Below are positions 20,695 to 29,448 of a stretch of DNA of 64,000 nt, piece by piece (positions within the stretch are counted from its first letter, which is position 1; each line of letters opens with the position of its first letter). Under the pieces are notes generated by a model. That model made no database searches and had not been told where the DNA came from. It was given only the letters and a program-made list of their open reading frames with translations. Made by a program: the position numbers and the translations under genes. This DNA is from Novosphingobium indicum (GTDB lineage: Bacteria > Pseudomonadota > Alphaproteobacteria > Sphingomonadales > Sphingomonadaceae). The DNA is taken from assembly GCF_014645195.1 (NCBI RefSeq), contig NZ_BMLK01000004.1, positions 124,001-188,000 on the forward strand, written 5' to 3'.

Positions 20695-21579
20695 ATGAGC
20701 GAGACTCCCAGCGCCGCCGACGCGGAAACCAAAAATCCAGCGCCCCAAAAGACTGGCGACAAGCCGAAAGCGCCCGTGAAGAAGGACGAGAACTTCTTCT
20801 CCTTCCTCCTTTGGCTGGTGCTGGGTGTGCTGGCGCTGCGCAGTTTCATCATCTCGCCGTTCAACATTCCCAGCGAGTCCATGCTGCCCCGCCTGCTCGA
20901 CGGCGACTATCTATTCGCCACCAAGTGGTCCTACGGCTATTCCAAGTATTCGCTGCCCTTCAGCGTACCTCTGATCCCGGGCCGCATCCTCGCCAACCAG
21001 CCCGACCGCGGCGACGTCGTCATTTTCAAGGCGCCGCCGGGCAACCACGTCGATTACATCAAGCGCGTGATCGGTCTGCCGGGCGATGAAGTGCAGGTGA
21101 AGAGCGGTCAGGTCTGGTTGAACGGCAAGCCCATCCCCAAGAAGCGCATTGGCGATTTCGTGGTGCCGGTTTCCCCGAACACCCACTGCTATGCCCCCCG
21201 CTTCCAGAAGATGGACGTCAACGGCAAGGCCTTCTGCCACTATCCGCAGTTCCGCGAAACGCTGCCCGGCGGCAAGAGCTACAACGTGCTCGACTTCGGG
21301 CCGTCGGATGCGAACAATCCCTGGGGCGTCGATGCCGACAACACCCAGACCTTCATCGTGCCCGAGGGACACATGTTCGTGATGGGCGACAATCGCGACA
21401 ACTCGATGGACAGCCGCTTTCCTGCCGTCGAGGGCGGCGGCATCGGGATCGTCCCGCAAAAGAACCTCGTGGGCAAGGCCGCAGTGATGATGTTCTCTAC
21501 CGACGGTTCGGCCGAATGGCTGAAGCCCTGGACCTGGTTCACCGCTGCACGCTGGAACCGGATCGGGAGCACGATCTGA
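20695..21579 (+). CDS. lepB: Signal peptidase I
   Basis: Inner-membrane leader peptidase of 294 residues. The chosen start MSETPSAADAETKNP gives a charged cytoplasmic tail, then a transmembrane helix (FLLWLVLGVLALRSFI), the catalytic serine at residue 62 in NIPSESMLPRLL and the catalytic lysine in YIKRVIGLPGDEV; VMGDNRDNSMDSR is the conserved box E. A start 12 codons upstream is possible. It is the first gene of a lepB-rnc-era cluster common in alphaproteobacteria. Confidence 0.94.
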   Translation: MSETPSAADAETKNPAPQKTGDKPKAPVKKDENFFSFLLWLVLGVLALRSFIISPFNIPSESMLPRLLDGDYLFATKWSYGYSKYSLPFSVPLIPGRILANQPDRGDVVIFKAPPGNHVDYIKRVIGLPGDEVQVKSGQVWLNGKPIPKKRIGDFVVPVSPNTHCYAPRFQKMDVNGKAFCHYPQFRETLPGGKSYNVLDFGPSDANNPWGVDADNTQTFIVPEGHMFVMGDNRDNSMDSRFPAVEGGGIGIVPQKNLVGKAAVMMFSTDGSAEWLKPWTWFTAARWNRIGSTI

Positions 21580-21586
21580 CTTCGCC

Positions 21587-22261
21587 ATGCCTATGCTTGA
21601 TGGTGACACCCGCGCTTTTATAATCCAGCATTCCGGCTGCGAGCCCAAGGACGAGGCGCTGTGGATTGCAGCCCTGACGCACGGCTCGACCGGCGAAAAG
21701 CGTAACTACGAGAGACTGGAATTCCTCGGCGACCGGGTTCTCGGACTGTCGGTCGCTGAATGGCTTTATCAGAACAGCGAAGAGGCCGAAGGGCGTCTCT
21801 CGCAGCGGCTCAACGCGCTCGTCAGCCGCGCCACTTGCGCGCGGATCGCCCGCGATATCGGACTCGGGCCGCACATGCGGTTGGGCAAACAGGCCCGCGA
21901 CGATGGTGGGCTCGATTCAGACAACATCCTGGGCGACGTGATGGAAGCACTGATCGGGGCCTGCTTCATCGAGAACGGCTTTCCGGCCGCGCGCGACATG
22001 GTCCGAAGCCTTTGGACCGACACGCTCGCCGGCAAGACGGGCAAGCGCAAGCACCCCAAGTCGGCGCTGCAGGAATGGGCCGCCGGCAATCGCCGCCGCA
22101 TGCCCGAGTACCGCCTTGTCGAACGCAGCGGTCCGGACCATGCCTCGCGCTTCACCGTCGAGGTCTCGGTCCACAATGTCGGCTCGGCACAGGCAACCGC
22201 CAATTCAAAGCAGGATGCCGAAACGCAGGCCGCAGAAGAGTTCATGCGCAAATTCGGGTAA
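21587..22261 (+). CDS. rnc: Ribonuclease III
   Basis: Double-stranded RNA endonuclease of 224 residues for rRNA and mRNA processing. The catalytic signature ERLEFLGDRVLGLSVAEWL and the metal-binding NILGDVMEALIGACFIENG are intact. A C-terminal double-stranded RNA-binding domain is seen in PKSALQEWAAGNRRRMPEY and AQATANSKQDAETQAAEEF. It follows lepB by 7 bases and precedes era. Confidence 0.96.
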   Translation: MPMLDGDTRAFIIQHSGCEPKDEALWIAALTHGSTGEKRNYERLEFLGDRVLGLSVAEWLYQNSEEAEGRLSQRLNALVSRATCARIARDIGLGPHMRLGKQARDDGGLDSDNILGDVMEALIGACFIENGFPAARDMVRSLWTDTLAGKTGKRKHPKSALQEWAAGNRRRMPEYRLVERSGPDHASRFTVEVSVHNVGSAQATANSKQDAETQAAEEFMRKFG

Positions 22262-22386
22262 TTGCTGACGTCAGACGCAGGCAAACGGCTTTGCAATTGC
22301 AACGCGCCGGCTGTTGCCCCAAATAGCGCGTGCGCAGGGTGTGTTCGACCACCGCCACGCACGAAATTCAAAGGAACACTGTCTCA

Positions 22387-23280
22387 ATGACCGAAAAATG
22401 CGGTCTGGTCGCCGTGATCGGCGCGCCCAATGCGGGCAAGTCCACGCTCGTCAACGCTCTTGTCGGCCAGAAGGTCGCCATCACCTCGGCCAAGGCGCAG
22501 ACCACACGCGCCCGGCTGATGGGCATCGCGCTGAAGGACGACGTGCAGATCATCCTCGCCGACACGCCCGGCATCTTCGCGCCCCGTCGCCGGCTCGACC
22601 GGGCGATGGTCGCCGCCGCTTGGGAAGGGGCTCAGGAGGCCGATGCCATCCTGCTTGTCGTCGATGCCGTGAAGCAGAGACGCCATGAACTCGAACCGCT
22701 GCTGGAAACGCTGAAAGACCGTTCGGAGCGTAAGCTGCTCGTCCTCAACAAGGTGGACGCCAGTGCCAAGGAACCGCTGCTCGCGCTGGCCGAAGACCTG
22801 ACCGGCAAGGCCGCCTTCGACGAAGTGTTCTTCGTCTCGGCCCTCTCCGGCGACGGCGTTCCCGAACTGAAGCAGCGCCTTGCCGACCTGATGCCAGAAG
22901 GCCCCTGGCACTATCCCGAGGAGCAGGTCTCGGATGCTTCGGAACGCCTGCTCGCCTGCGAGATCACGCGCGAACAGCTCTACCAGCAACTCCACGACGA
23001 ACTGCCTTATGACACCGCGGTACGTCCCGAGAGCTACACGCAGCGGAAAGACGGCTCAGTCGAAGTCCGCCAGCAGATCGTCGTTGCACGCGACAGCCAG
23101 AAGGCCATCGTGCTAGGCAAGCGCGGGGCGAAGATCCGCGCGATCGGGGAAGCGGCCCGCAAGGAACTCGCCGAAATCCTCGGCCAGAAGGTTCATCTCT
23201 TCCTGCACGTGAAGGTTGAGGAGAACTGGGCCGAAGCGCGCGACATTTACGAAGAAATCGGTCTGGACTGGGTGAAGTGA
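22387..23280 (+). CDS. era: GTPase Era
   Basis: GTPase of 297 residues needed for 30S ribosome maturation. P-loop GAPNAGKSTLVNAL, switch I TTRARLMG, DTPGIF, NKVDASAK, then a C-terminal KH domain around QKAIVLGKRGAKIRAIGEAA. The start MTEKCGLVAVIGAPNAGKST has AAAGGA about 12 bases upstream; a start 19 codons earlier is less typical. Its stop overlaps the next start (TGATG). Confidence 0.95.
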   Translation: MTEKCGLVAVIGAPNAGKSTLVNALVGQKVAITSAKAQTTRARLMGIALKDDVQIILADTPGIFAPRRRLDRAMVAAAWEGAQEADAILLVVDAVKQRRHELEPLLETLKDRSERKLLVLNKVDASAKEPLLALAEDLTGKAAFDEVFFVSALSGDGVPELKQRLADLMPEGPWHYPEEQVSDASERLLACEITREQLYQQLHDELPYDTAVRPESYTQRKDGSVEVRQQIVVARDSQKAIVLGKRGAKIRAIGEAARKELAEILGQKVHLFLHVKVEENWAEARDIYEEIGLDWVK

Positions 23281-24299
23281 TGAAGCGGATTGCCGTTGCG
23301 GCTGCCCTGTCGGCGGCAGCCTCCATTTTGCCGCTGACGCCCGCCATGGCTGGTACGGACAAGGCCCAAGCCGAAGCGGTCGAGGACACGCTGGAAGGCG
23401 CACAGTACGTTGCTATGGGCTCGTCTTACGCGGCAGGCCCCTTGCTACCCCCTGCCAAACCCGGTGCGCCGGCCCGCTGCGGTCAGAGCCTGAATAACTA
23501 TCCCACGCTACTGGCCGAGCGGTTCGGCATGGTGCTTATCGACCGTAGCTGCTCGGGCGCGAAAACCGACCATGTGCTCGGTCCGTGGAATGAAGTCCCG
23601 GCGCAGGTCGCCAGCGTCACACCGGAAACGCGGCTGGTGACGATTACCATTGGCGGCAACGACCTGTCCTACGTCGGCAACCTGTTTTCGGCGACTTGCG
23701 CCTTCAATGCCAAGGCCGTGGCCTTGTCCGGCGCTAAGCCGAAGTCCTGCGCGCCCGTCCGGATTCCGACCGAGGCAGACTATGCCCGCGACGAAGCCCA
23801 GCTCAATGCCATAGTTCAGCGAATCCGCGACGTAGCGCCGCAAGCGAGGGTCGTATTCGTCCAGTACCTCTCACCGCTGCCACCTGCCGGATCGCTCTGC
23901 GCGGCAACGCCGGTCAGCGAAGAGCACGCCGCCATTATCCGTGCCATTGGCCAGCGTCTGGCGGAGATGACCGACCGGGTTGCCATCGCCAACGGCGCGC
24001 TGGTGGTCGAGATGAACCTTGCCTCCGCCAACCATACGCCGTGCGATCCCGAGCCGTGGATGATCGGCGCGCCGCAAGGCTACGATGGTAAGCAGGGACT
24101 GCAATGGCATCTCAACAAGGCGGGGATGCAGGCAGCCGCCGATGGCATTGCCTACTGGCTCATCGAAGCGGGTGTGAAGCCGGGCGAGGCGGTCGAGCCT
24201 GTCGCTCCGGAAGCGCCGTCCGATCAGCCTGCGACCACCGAAGAGGACGCGGCCCTCCCAGCGGCAACCACCGTCACCCCAGAGGACGGCGCGCCCTGA
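23280..24299 (+). CDS. Secreted SGNH/GDSL-family hydrolase
   Basis: A 339-residue exported esterase/lipase. Signal peptide [20 protein letters not shown], cleaved near AMAG. SGNH blocks: nucleophile serine in [15 protein letters not shown] (a GSS variant of GDS), glycine/asparagine block [12 protein letters not shown], and catalytic histidine in [11 protein letters not shown]. Four cysteines may form disulfides. A proline/alanine/glutamate-rich tail follows residue 300. Translation is coupled to era; a GTG three bases earlier is an alternative start. Its 3' end overlaps recR, on the other strand, by 26 bases. Substrate unknown. Confidence 0.85.
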   Translation: MKRIAVAAALSAAASILPLTPAMAGTDKAQAEAVEDTLEGAQYVAMGSSYAAGPLLPPAKPGAPARCGQSLNNYPTLLAERFGMVLIDRSCSGAKTDHVLGPWNEVPAQVASVTPETRLVTITIGGNDLSYVGNLFSATCAFNAKAVALSGAKPKSCAPVRIPTEADYARDEAQLNAIVQRIRDVAPQARVVFVQYLSPLPPAGSLCAATPVSEEHAAIIRAIGQRLAEMTDRVAIANGALVVEMNLASANHTPCDPEPWMIGAPQGYDGKQGLQWHLNKAGMQAAADGIAYWLIEAGVKPGEAVEPVAPEAPSDQPATTEEDAALPAATTVTPEDGAP

Positions 24300-24870
24300 T
24301 CGCCTGGGCGAGCGTGCCCTCGTCGAGATAGTCCAGCTCGCCGCCGACCGGCAGGCCGTGCGCGAGCTGAGTAACGCGAACCGGATAGTTCTCCAGCCTC
24401 TCGGCGATGTAGTGCGCGGTCGTCTGCCCCTCGAGCGTCGCGTTCATGGCGAGCAGGACTTCATCGATCCCGCCTTCCTCGATGCGGTGGAGCAGGCGAT
24501 CGATCGTCAGGTCCTCCGGCCGCACGCCGTCGAGCGCCGAGAGCCTGCCGCCGAGCACATGATAGCGCCCGGTGAAGAGCTTGGCGCGGTCGAGCGCCCA
24601 GAGGTCGGCCACTTCCTCGACGACGCAGATCGAGCGGGCATCGCGGCGCGGATCGGTGCAGATGCCGCAGGGGTTGGTGGTATCGACGTTCCCACAGGTA
24701 TCGCACTCGACCAGCGTATCGCGCACTTTCGCCAGCGCATCGAGCAGCTGCACCAGCGCCGTCTCGCGCCGCTTGATCAGCCAGAGCACGGCGCGGCGGG
24801 CGGAGCGCGGCCCCAGGCCGGGAAGGCGCGACAGGGCGACGGTAAGCGTCTCGATCTCTTGCGATGCCAT
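24274..24870 (-). CDS. recR: Recombination protein RecR
   Basis: DNA-repair protein of 198 residues acting with RecF/RecO. Helix-hairpin-helix [20 protein letters not shown]4 zinc finger [16 protein letters not shown], and a Toprim domain with [14 protein letters not shown] and [18 protein letters not shown]. The start [14 protein letters not shown] is the standard N-terminus; a start 19 codons further upstream would leave no room before fmt. Convergent overlap of 26 bases with the SGNH hydrolase gene. Confidence 0.95.
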   Translation of the reverse strand: MASQEIETLTVALSRLPGLGPRSARRAVLWLIKRRETALVQLLDALAKVRDTLVECDTCGNVDTTNPCGICTDPRRDARSICVVEEVADLWALDRAKLFTGRYHVLGGRLSALDGVRPEDLTIDRLLHRIEEGGIDEVLLAMNATLEGQTTAHYIAERLENYPVRVTQLAHGLPVGGELDYLDEGTLAQAIRARRPLG

Positions 24871-24929
24871 AGCTTGACCGATAGGGCCTTGCGGGCACAA
24901 GCGAAAGAGACCCGGAGATTTCCCCACAT

Positions 24930-25838
24930 ATGCGCATCATCTTCATGGGAACGCCCGATTTCGCGGTGCCGGCGCTGGTCGCCCTGGTCGAGGCCGGGCA
25001 CGAGATCGTGGCCGCCTATACCCAGCCCCCGCGCCCCGGTGGCCGGCGCGGCAAGGAACTGACCCCCTCGCCCGTCCACAAGGAAGCCGAACTGCGCGGG
25101 ATCGCGGTGCGCCATCCGGTTTCGCTCAAGGGCGCCGAGGAACAGGCCGCCTTCGCCGCGCTGGAGGCCGACATCGCCGTCGTCGCCGCTTACGGGCTGA
25201 TCCTGCCGCAGGCGATCCTCGATGCACCTGCACGCGGGTGCCTCAACATCCACGCCTCGATCCTGCCGCGCTGGCGCGGGGCGGCGCCGATCCAGAGGGC
25301 GATCCTCGCGGGCGATCCGACCACCGGCGTCACCATCATGCAGATGGAGGCCGGGCTCGATACCGGCCCGATGCTCGCCACTTTGCGCACCACCATCGAC
25401 CGCAAGACCGCCGGCGAGCTGACCGCGGAGCTGGCCGAGAAAGGTGCGCAGCTTCTTGTCGGCACGCTGCGCGATCTGGCGATCCACCGCCCGGTTGCCC
25501 AGCCCGAGGACGGGGTGACTTACGCGAAGAAGATCGACAAGGCCGAAGCCCGGATCGACTTCGCGCAGCCCGCCGAGCAGGTCGAGCGACAGGTTCGCGC
25601 CTTCATGCCCGCGCCCGGCGCCTTCTTCGAACTCGACGGCGAGCGCTACAAGGTGCTCGCCGCCGATCTTGCCGAGGGATCGGGCGTACCCGGCACGGCG
25701 CTCGACGATGTTCTCACCGTCGCCTGCGGGACCGGCGCGATCCGCGTCACCCGCATCCAGCGCGCCGGCAAACCCGCGATGGACGCCGCCGACCTGCTGC
25801 GCGGCAAGCCCGTTCCTGCGGGGACGAAGCTGGGGTAA
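24930..25838 (+). CDS. fmt: Methionyl-tRNA formyltransferase
   Basis: Enzyme of 302 residues that formylates initiator Met-tRNA. N-terminal hydrolase-like domain [16 protein letters not shown], the catalytic region [20 protein letters not shown] with DTGPML, and a C-terminal OB domain. The start is 59 bases from recR, which is transcribed divergently. Often paired with def; here def is absent and truA follows after a cupin gene on the other strand. Confidence 0.95.
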   Translation: MRIIFMGTPDFAVPALVALVEAGHEIVAAYTQPPRPGGRRGKELTPSPVHKEAELRGIAVRHPVSLKGAEEQAAFAALEADIAVVAAYGLILPQAILDAPARGCLNIHASILPRWRGAAPIQRAILAGDPTTGVTIMQMEAGLDTGPMLATLRTTIDRKTAGELTAELAEKGAQLLVGTLRDLAIHRPVAQPEDGVTYAKKIDKAEARIDFAQPAEQVERQVRAFMPAPGAFFELDGERYKVLAADLAEGSGVPGTALDDVLTVACGTGAIRVTRIQRAGKPAMDAADLLRGKPVPAGTKLG

Positions 25839-25842
25839 ATCC

Positions 25843-25930
25843 CCCTCCACCATCCGCTATGCGGATAGTCCCCCTCCCCGAGCTTGTCTTGGGGAGGGGG
25901 CAGCCCGTCAGGGCTGACGGAGGGGGAAGC
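25843..25930. repeat. Composite hairpin repeat after fmt
   Basis: Three nested or adjacent hairpins: TCCGC-TAT-GCGGA near 25854, CCCCCTCCCC (25870-25879) with GGGGAGGGGG (25891-25900), and CAGCCC-GTCA-GGGCTG (25901-25916). All are enclosed by CCCCCTCC and GGAGGGGG ends. It fills the space between the convergent fmt and cupin genes. The build resembles dispersed palindromic repeats common in sphingomonad intergenic DNA and may also act as a transcription barrier. Confidence 0.6.
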
Positions 25931-25933
25931 CCC

Positions 25934-26473
25934 TCAGACCTTCTCCGGCATCTTGCGCACGGGCGGGGGTTCATCCGCCCAGCGTGTGCCGCCGTCGCGG
26001 AGCTGGTCGACGTATTTCTCCCAGGCGCCCATGGGCTTGTCCTTGACGCGGATGTTGAAGCTGTCGGTGCCGCGAAATTCCAGCACTTCGGCGCCTTCGG
26101 GCCCGGCGGTGTAGGCATAGGGCACTTCGCTGCCGACGAAGAACCCGTCCCCGGCCACCAGCGTCTCGGTGCCCATGCGGATCGATCCGGCGACGACGTA
26201 GTAGAGGCAATCGCAGTCGTGCGTGTGCAACGGCAGCGGGAAACCGCTCTTCACCCACAGCCGAGCGAGGCTCATGCCCTCGCGGCGGTAGGGAACGTCG
26301 GCATATTCGCCGCGCACCGTCATGGCCTCTGCGAACTTGGGCTGCATGGCGATCAGGTTGGGCGTCTCGCTGTCGTTGGTCATGCAGTCGCATTCCTCGA
26401 GCGGCGTCGCATCGGCGCCCCTGAAAATCTCGAAACGCGGGCGCTCGGTTTCCGCCCGTTCATTCTCAGCCAT
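25934..26473 (-). CDS. Cupin-domain protein
   Basis: A 179-residue protein with one cupin barrel (about residues 80-160). Metal-binding histidines lie in [18 protein letters not shown], and a glycine-rich second motif follows in [20 protein letters not shown]. The start [17 protein letters not shown] is preceded by a strong ribosome-binding region (GAGGAAGAGGAGC); much longer frames upstream overlap truA and are spurious. No enzyme activity can be assigned. It is transcribed towards fmt and away from truA. Confidence 0.8.
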   Translation of the reverse strand: MAENERAETERPRFEIFRGADATPLEECDCMTNDSETPNLIAMQPKFAEAMTVRGEYADVPYRREGMSLARLWVKSGFPLPLHTHDCDCLYYVVAGSIRMGTETLVAGDGFFVGSEVPYAYTAGPEGAEVLEFRGTDSFNIRVKDKPMGAWEKYVDQLRDGGTRWADEPPPVRKMPEKV

Positions 26474-26573
26474 AATCTCGGCTCCTCTTCCTCGAAGATC
26501 GCATGGTGCCATCCCCCCGCCCATGCGCCAAGCCATTTGCACCGCTGCGCCAGTCCTGTATCGGCGTGGCGAA

Positions 26574-27320
26574 ATGACCCGCTTTGCCCTCACCCTCGAA
26601 TTCGACGGCGCGCCCTTCATGGGCCTGCAGCGGCAGGCGCACGGACCCTCGGTGCAGCAGACGGTCGAGGACGCGGCCCGTGCCATCACCGGAGAGGCAG
26701 TAACGATGCATGCTGCCGGGCGCACCGACACCGGCGTCCATGCCCTCGCCATGCGTGCCCATATCGACATCGTCAAGGCCTTCACCCCCTTCCGCCTGAT
26801 GGAAGCGCTCAATGCGCGGATGCGGCCGAATCCGGTCGCGGTGACCGCCTGCGAGCAAGTGGCGGACGACTGGCACGCCCGCTTTTCCTGCACCGGGCGC
26901 GCCTATATCTACCGCATCGTCAACCGCCGCGCGCCGCTGACGCTGGAGCGGGGGAAGGCCTGGCTGGTCTCCCGCCCGCTCGATGCCGAGGCCATGCACC
27001 GCGCCGCGCAGGCGCTGGTCGGGCTGCACGACTTCACCACGTTCCGCTCGGCCCACTGCCAAGCGAAGAGCCCCCTGAAGACGCTCGACCGGCTCGACGT
27101 GTGGCGCAAGGGCGAGCAGGTGCTGATCGAGGCCGAGGCGCGCAGTTTCCTGCACCATCAGGTCCGCTCGATGGTCGGCTGCCTCGCGATGGTCGGCATG
27201 GGCCGCTGGCGCGAGGAGCAGGTGGCCGAAGCCCTCGAAGCCCGCGACCGGCAGGCCCTCGGCCTCAACGCCCCGCCCGACGGGCTCTACTTTGTATGCG
27301 CAGTCTATCCCGAAGGGTGA
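26574..27320 (+). CDS. truA: tRNA pseudouridine synthase A
   Basis: Enzyme of 248 residues making pseudouridine at tRNA positions 38-40. Start [20 protein letters not shown]; catalytic aspartate 52 in [15 protein letters not shown]; later [19 protein letters not shown] and [12 protein letters not shown] are family motifs. A much longer frame upstream is a shadow of the cupin gene. Frequently linked to fmt in alphaproteobacteria. Confidence 0.95.
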   Translation: MTRFALTLEFDGAPFMGLQRQAHGPSVQQTVEDAARAITGEAVTMHAAGRTDTGVHALAMRAHIDIVKAFTPFRLMEALNARMRPNPVAVTACEQVADDWHARFSCTGRAYIYRIVNRRAPLTLERGKAWLVSRPLDAEAMHRAAQALVGLHDFTTFRSAHCQAKSPLKTLDRLDVWRKGEQVLIEAEARSFLHHQVRSMVGCLAMVGMGRWREEQVAEALEARDRQALGLNAPPDGLYFVCAVYPEG

Positions 27321-27326
27321 TCGCGA

Positions 27327-28109
27327 TCAGGCGGTGAGAAGCTTGAAACCCGAAATGGCCAGCATCGCGGCGAGGATGTAGCGGATCAGGCGCTCGTCGA
27401 TCTTCCCGGCGATGAGCGAGCCGATGATGATTCCCGGGATCGAGCCGAGCAGCAGCATCGCCAGCAGCGACATGTCGACGTTGCCCAGCCACGACTGCCC
27501 AATCGCGGCGACGAGGGCCAGCGGGATGGCATGGAGAATGTCGGTACTCACGACCGTGCGCGTATCGAGGCGCAGCGGGTAGAGCATCATCAGGAGCACC
27601 GCGACCAGTGCCCCGGCGCCGATCGAGGTGATGGTAACCAGAGCCCCCACGGCTGCTCCGGAGACCACCGTACACCAGAACTGGCGCCGCCGCAGGCTGG
27701 GGCCCAGCTTGCGGCGCAGTTCGATGAGCGGCGAGCGCAACTTGTCCTTGAAGGGCATCACCGCGGCAGTCAGCAGCAGCGCAATGCCCAGCAGGATGAA
27801 AAGCACGTCGGCATCGAGCCGACCCTGGTGGAATACCTTCAGCCAGACCAATGTGACGACGGCCGCCGGGACCGAGCCCAGCGCCAGACGGCGGATCACT
27901 TGCCAGTCCGGCGAGCCGACGCGGCGATGGATCAGCCCGCCCACGCTCTTGGTAATGGCGGCAAACCACAAGTCCGTGCCGATGGCGACGGCCGGATTGA
28001 ACCCGAAAAACAGGATCAGGATCGGCGCCATCAGCGAACCGCCGCCGACTCCGGTCAGACCGACAAGAATTCCGACCAGAAGACCAGCTACCGAATAGGC
28101 TAGATTCAT
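27327..28109 (-). CDS. TauE/SafE-family permease (sulfite exporter-like)
   Basis: A 260-residue membrane protein with about eight hydrophobic segments. The N-terminal motif VGLTGVGGGSLMAPILILFF and the repeat-like ITSIGAGALVAVLLM in the second half mark the two-fold TauE/SafE family, proposed to export sulfite, sulfoacetate or other organic anions. It converges on truA with a 6-base gap. Substrate is not apparent. Confidence 0.87.
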   Translation of the reverse strand: MNLAYSVAGLLVGILVGLTGVGGGSLMAPILILFFGFNPAVAIGTDLWFAAITKSVGGLIHRRVGSPDWQVIRRLALGSVPAAVVTLVWLKVFHQGRLDADVLFILLGIALLLTAAVMPFKDKLRSPLIELRRKLGPSLRRRQFWCTVVSGAAVGALVTITSIGAGALVAVLLMMLYPLRLDTRTVVSTDILHAIPLALVAAIGQSWLGNVDMSLLAMLLLGSIPGIIIGSLIAGKIDERLIRYILAAMLAISGFKLLTA

Positions 28110-28363
28110 GCCTGTGAATGTCTCCGTGCGATCCGCATGGGACCGGCCAAGGATTTAACAAGAATAGATGTTCTCCCCCTTGGCACCGAGGCAAGCCGGA
28201 ACTTCCGCAAGCCAGACGGTGAAGGCCTAGGGTGTAATTCGCCGTAGGTCTAGGGGCCGTCGACTTTGACAAATTGGGCAGTGCCGGAAAAACAGCATGG
28301 CCCGGACGAGGCACCCGACGCCTGCGACTGGCAGACGGCGCATTGCCAGACGCAATGGCGGAA

Positions 28364-28524
28364 GGGTTCACGCGGAGGCGCGGAGGCGCGAAGGCGCGAA
28401 GAGGTCCCGCCGCGCCGCAGGCGCCTTGCCCTTCCCGGAGCTTTCGTCAGCCGCGAGGCCCGCAAGGAAAGCGGCTGCGCCGCAAGCCCCATTCCTCCGC
28501 GTCTCCGCGCCTCCGCGTGAACCC
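28364..28524. repeat. 161-bp palindromic element with 31-bp terminal inverted repeats
   Basis: The left end (from 28364) reads GGGTTCACGCGGAGGCGCGG and the right end (to 28524) is its near-perfect inverse; over 31 bases I count two mismatches. The interior is itself GC-rich and partly self-complementary. Reading frames running through it are created by the repeat and not supported. It is most likely a non-autonomous, MITE- or REP-like element; it makes up much of the gap between the TauE/SafE gene and the HTH gene. Confidence 0.65.
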
Positions 28525-28534
28525 TCGACGGTCA

Positions 28535-28653
28535 CAAGGTGACAGTCCGGTTGACACGCGTGACACGGTCCAGGGGAAAACGTGTCACCTTGCGCCTCCG
28601 GTGTCACCTTGGCGCGCGAAAGTGTCACCTTGCGGCACCCACCTGTCACCTTG
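28535..28653. repeat. Cluster of five TGTCACCTTG repeats
   Basis: TGTCACCTTG occurs exactly at 28583, 28602, 28623 and 28644, spaced 19, 21 and 21 bases, and once inverted at 28535-28544. The 21-base spacing is both two helical turns and seven codons. Three copies lie in frame in the end of the HTH gene, giving Gln-Gly-Asp repeats, and the fourth supplies its stop codon. Similar shorter TGACAC strings lie between the inverted copy and the others. Iteron-like binding sites or a coding repeat are both possible. Confidence 0.6.
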
Positions 28654-28908
28654 CGCGTCGTAGACCAGCCCGCCCCGCCGCATCTGCGCGCCGAGGCGCA
28701 GCCCCTCGTCCCAGACCTCCGCAAAGCCCGCGCCGAGCCGCCGGCGCAGGCGATAGGCCGACTGCCGGCTCACCCCCACGGCGCGCGACGCCGCCGCGAC
28801 CGACCCCGTCACCGCCAGCGCGCGCAGGAAGGCATGGATGCGGAGCCGGCTCCAGCGGTACTCGGCGTTGGAACGGCGGAACGGACGGGGGTTATGGGTG
28901 TGAGGCAT
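28585..28908 (-). CDS. Small helix-turn-helix protein of unknown function
   Basis: A 107-residue basic protein. Residues about 22-75 read as a DNA-binding region: FLRALAVTGSVAAASRAVGV followed by SRQSAYRLRRR, and then FAEVWDEGL, a pattern I associate with small HTH proteins in sphingomonads that resemble terminase small subunits or LysR-type helices. The C-terminus is a run of Gln-Gly-Asp repeats (VYDAQGDRWVPQGDTFARQG) encoded by the TGTCACCTTG repeats. It stands alone between two palindromic elements. Function unknown; coding status likely but not certain. Confidence 0.55.
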   Translation of the reverse strand: MPHTHNPRPFRRSNAEYRWSRLRIHAFLRALAVTGSVAAASRAVGVSRQSAYRLRRRLGAGFAEVWDEGLRLGAQMRRGGLVYDAQGDRWVPQGDTFARQGDTGGAR

Positions 28909-28965
28909 GCGGCGAGGGTACCGCAGGCGGGAGTGTGTAGGAAAATGCGGAAATTCGCCTCCACC

Positions 28966-29137
28966 CCTTCCCCCTTGATGGGGGAAGGATACGAAGCCTT
29001 GGAGAGCGCAGCGAACCTAGGCGCAGTTGGAAGGGGGTGATGAAGCGCGGCGCCGGGACCTCACCCCCGCCCAACTGCGGCTAGCACCCGCTTCGCGGGC
29101 ACAAGCCTGCGTATCCCTCCCCCATCAAGGGGGAGGA
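28966..29137. repeat. Large imperfect palindrome (about 172 bp), MITE-like
   Basis: The two halves are complementary along most of their length: CCCCCTTGATGGGGGAAGGA on the left against CCCTCCCCCATCAAGGGGG on the right. Closer in, GCGCAGTTGG pairs with CCAACTGCGGC and GGGGGTGA with TCACCCCC, and the centre is about 20 bases. A small hairpin CCCGC-TTC-GCGGG sits in the right arm. The whole unit could fold into one long hairpin. I see no gene in it or in the 280 bases that follow to 29420. Confidence 0.65.
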
Positions 29138-29419
29138 AAGTGTGAGTGTATCGGGAAATGCAGTTACTCTTGATGGCAACTTTGCGCCCTAGTTGGCCGT
29201 TCGAGGATCGATTTGACGATCCAGGAAGCCGCCCGTCCGGTTTCGCCTGCCGACCCAATCGGCCAGAAGCCTAGATTGGCTGATTAAAGGCTGACGCTTA
29301 TTGGTACGAGCGGGTGCAAATAGCTCTGGCCGAAGGGAGCTTGTGTAGGTCTACATCGAACCGCGTAAACTATTGCAAATCGAAGGATTTCTTCCTCCCC
29401 CGACCCAAAATTGGTATGC

Positions 29420-29444
29420 TTAATCCGCAGCTTGTGCGGATTAA
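29420..29444 (-). terminator. Hairpin just after the orphan secreted-protein gene
   Basis: TTAATCCGCA (29420-29429) and TGCGGATTAA (29435-29444) form a perfect 10-bp stem with a 5-base loop, beginning 5 bases after the stop of the minus-strand gene. No T-run follows in that direction, so it is a weak or factor-assisted terminator at best. Confidence 0.45.
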
Positions 29445-29448
29445 TACA

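Noticed and set aside
28583..28653. Possible CRISPR array
   Set aside because: Repeats are only 10 bases with 9-11-base gaps that are not distinct spacers, and there are no cas genes.
28274..28724. Several 80-130-codon frames across the 161-bp element
   Set aside because: They are created by the GC-rich inverted repeats and repeat the same Arg/Ala-rich strings; no start signals.
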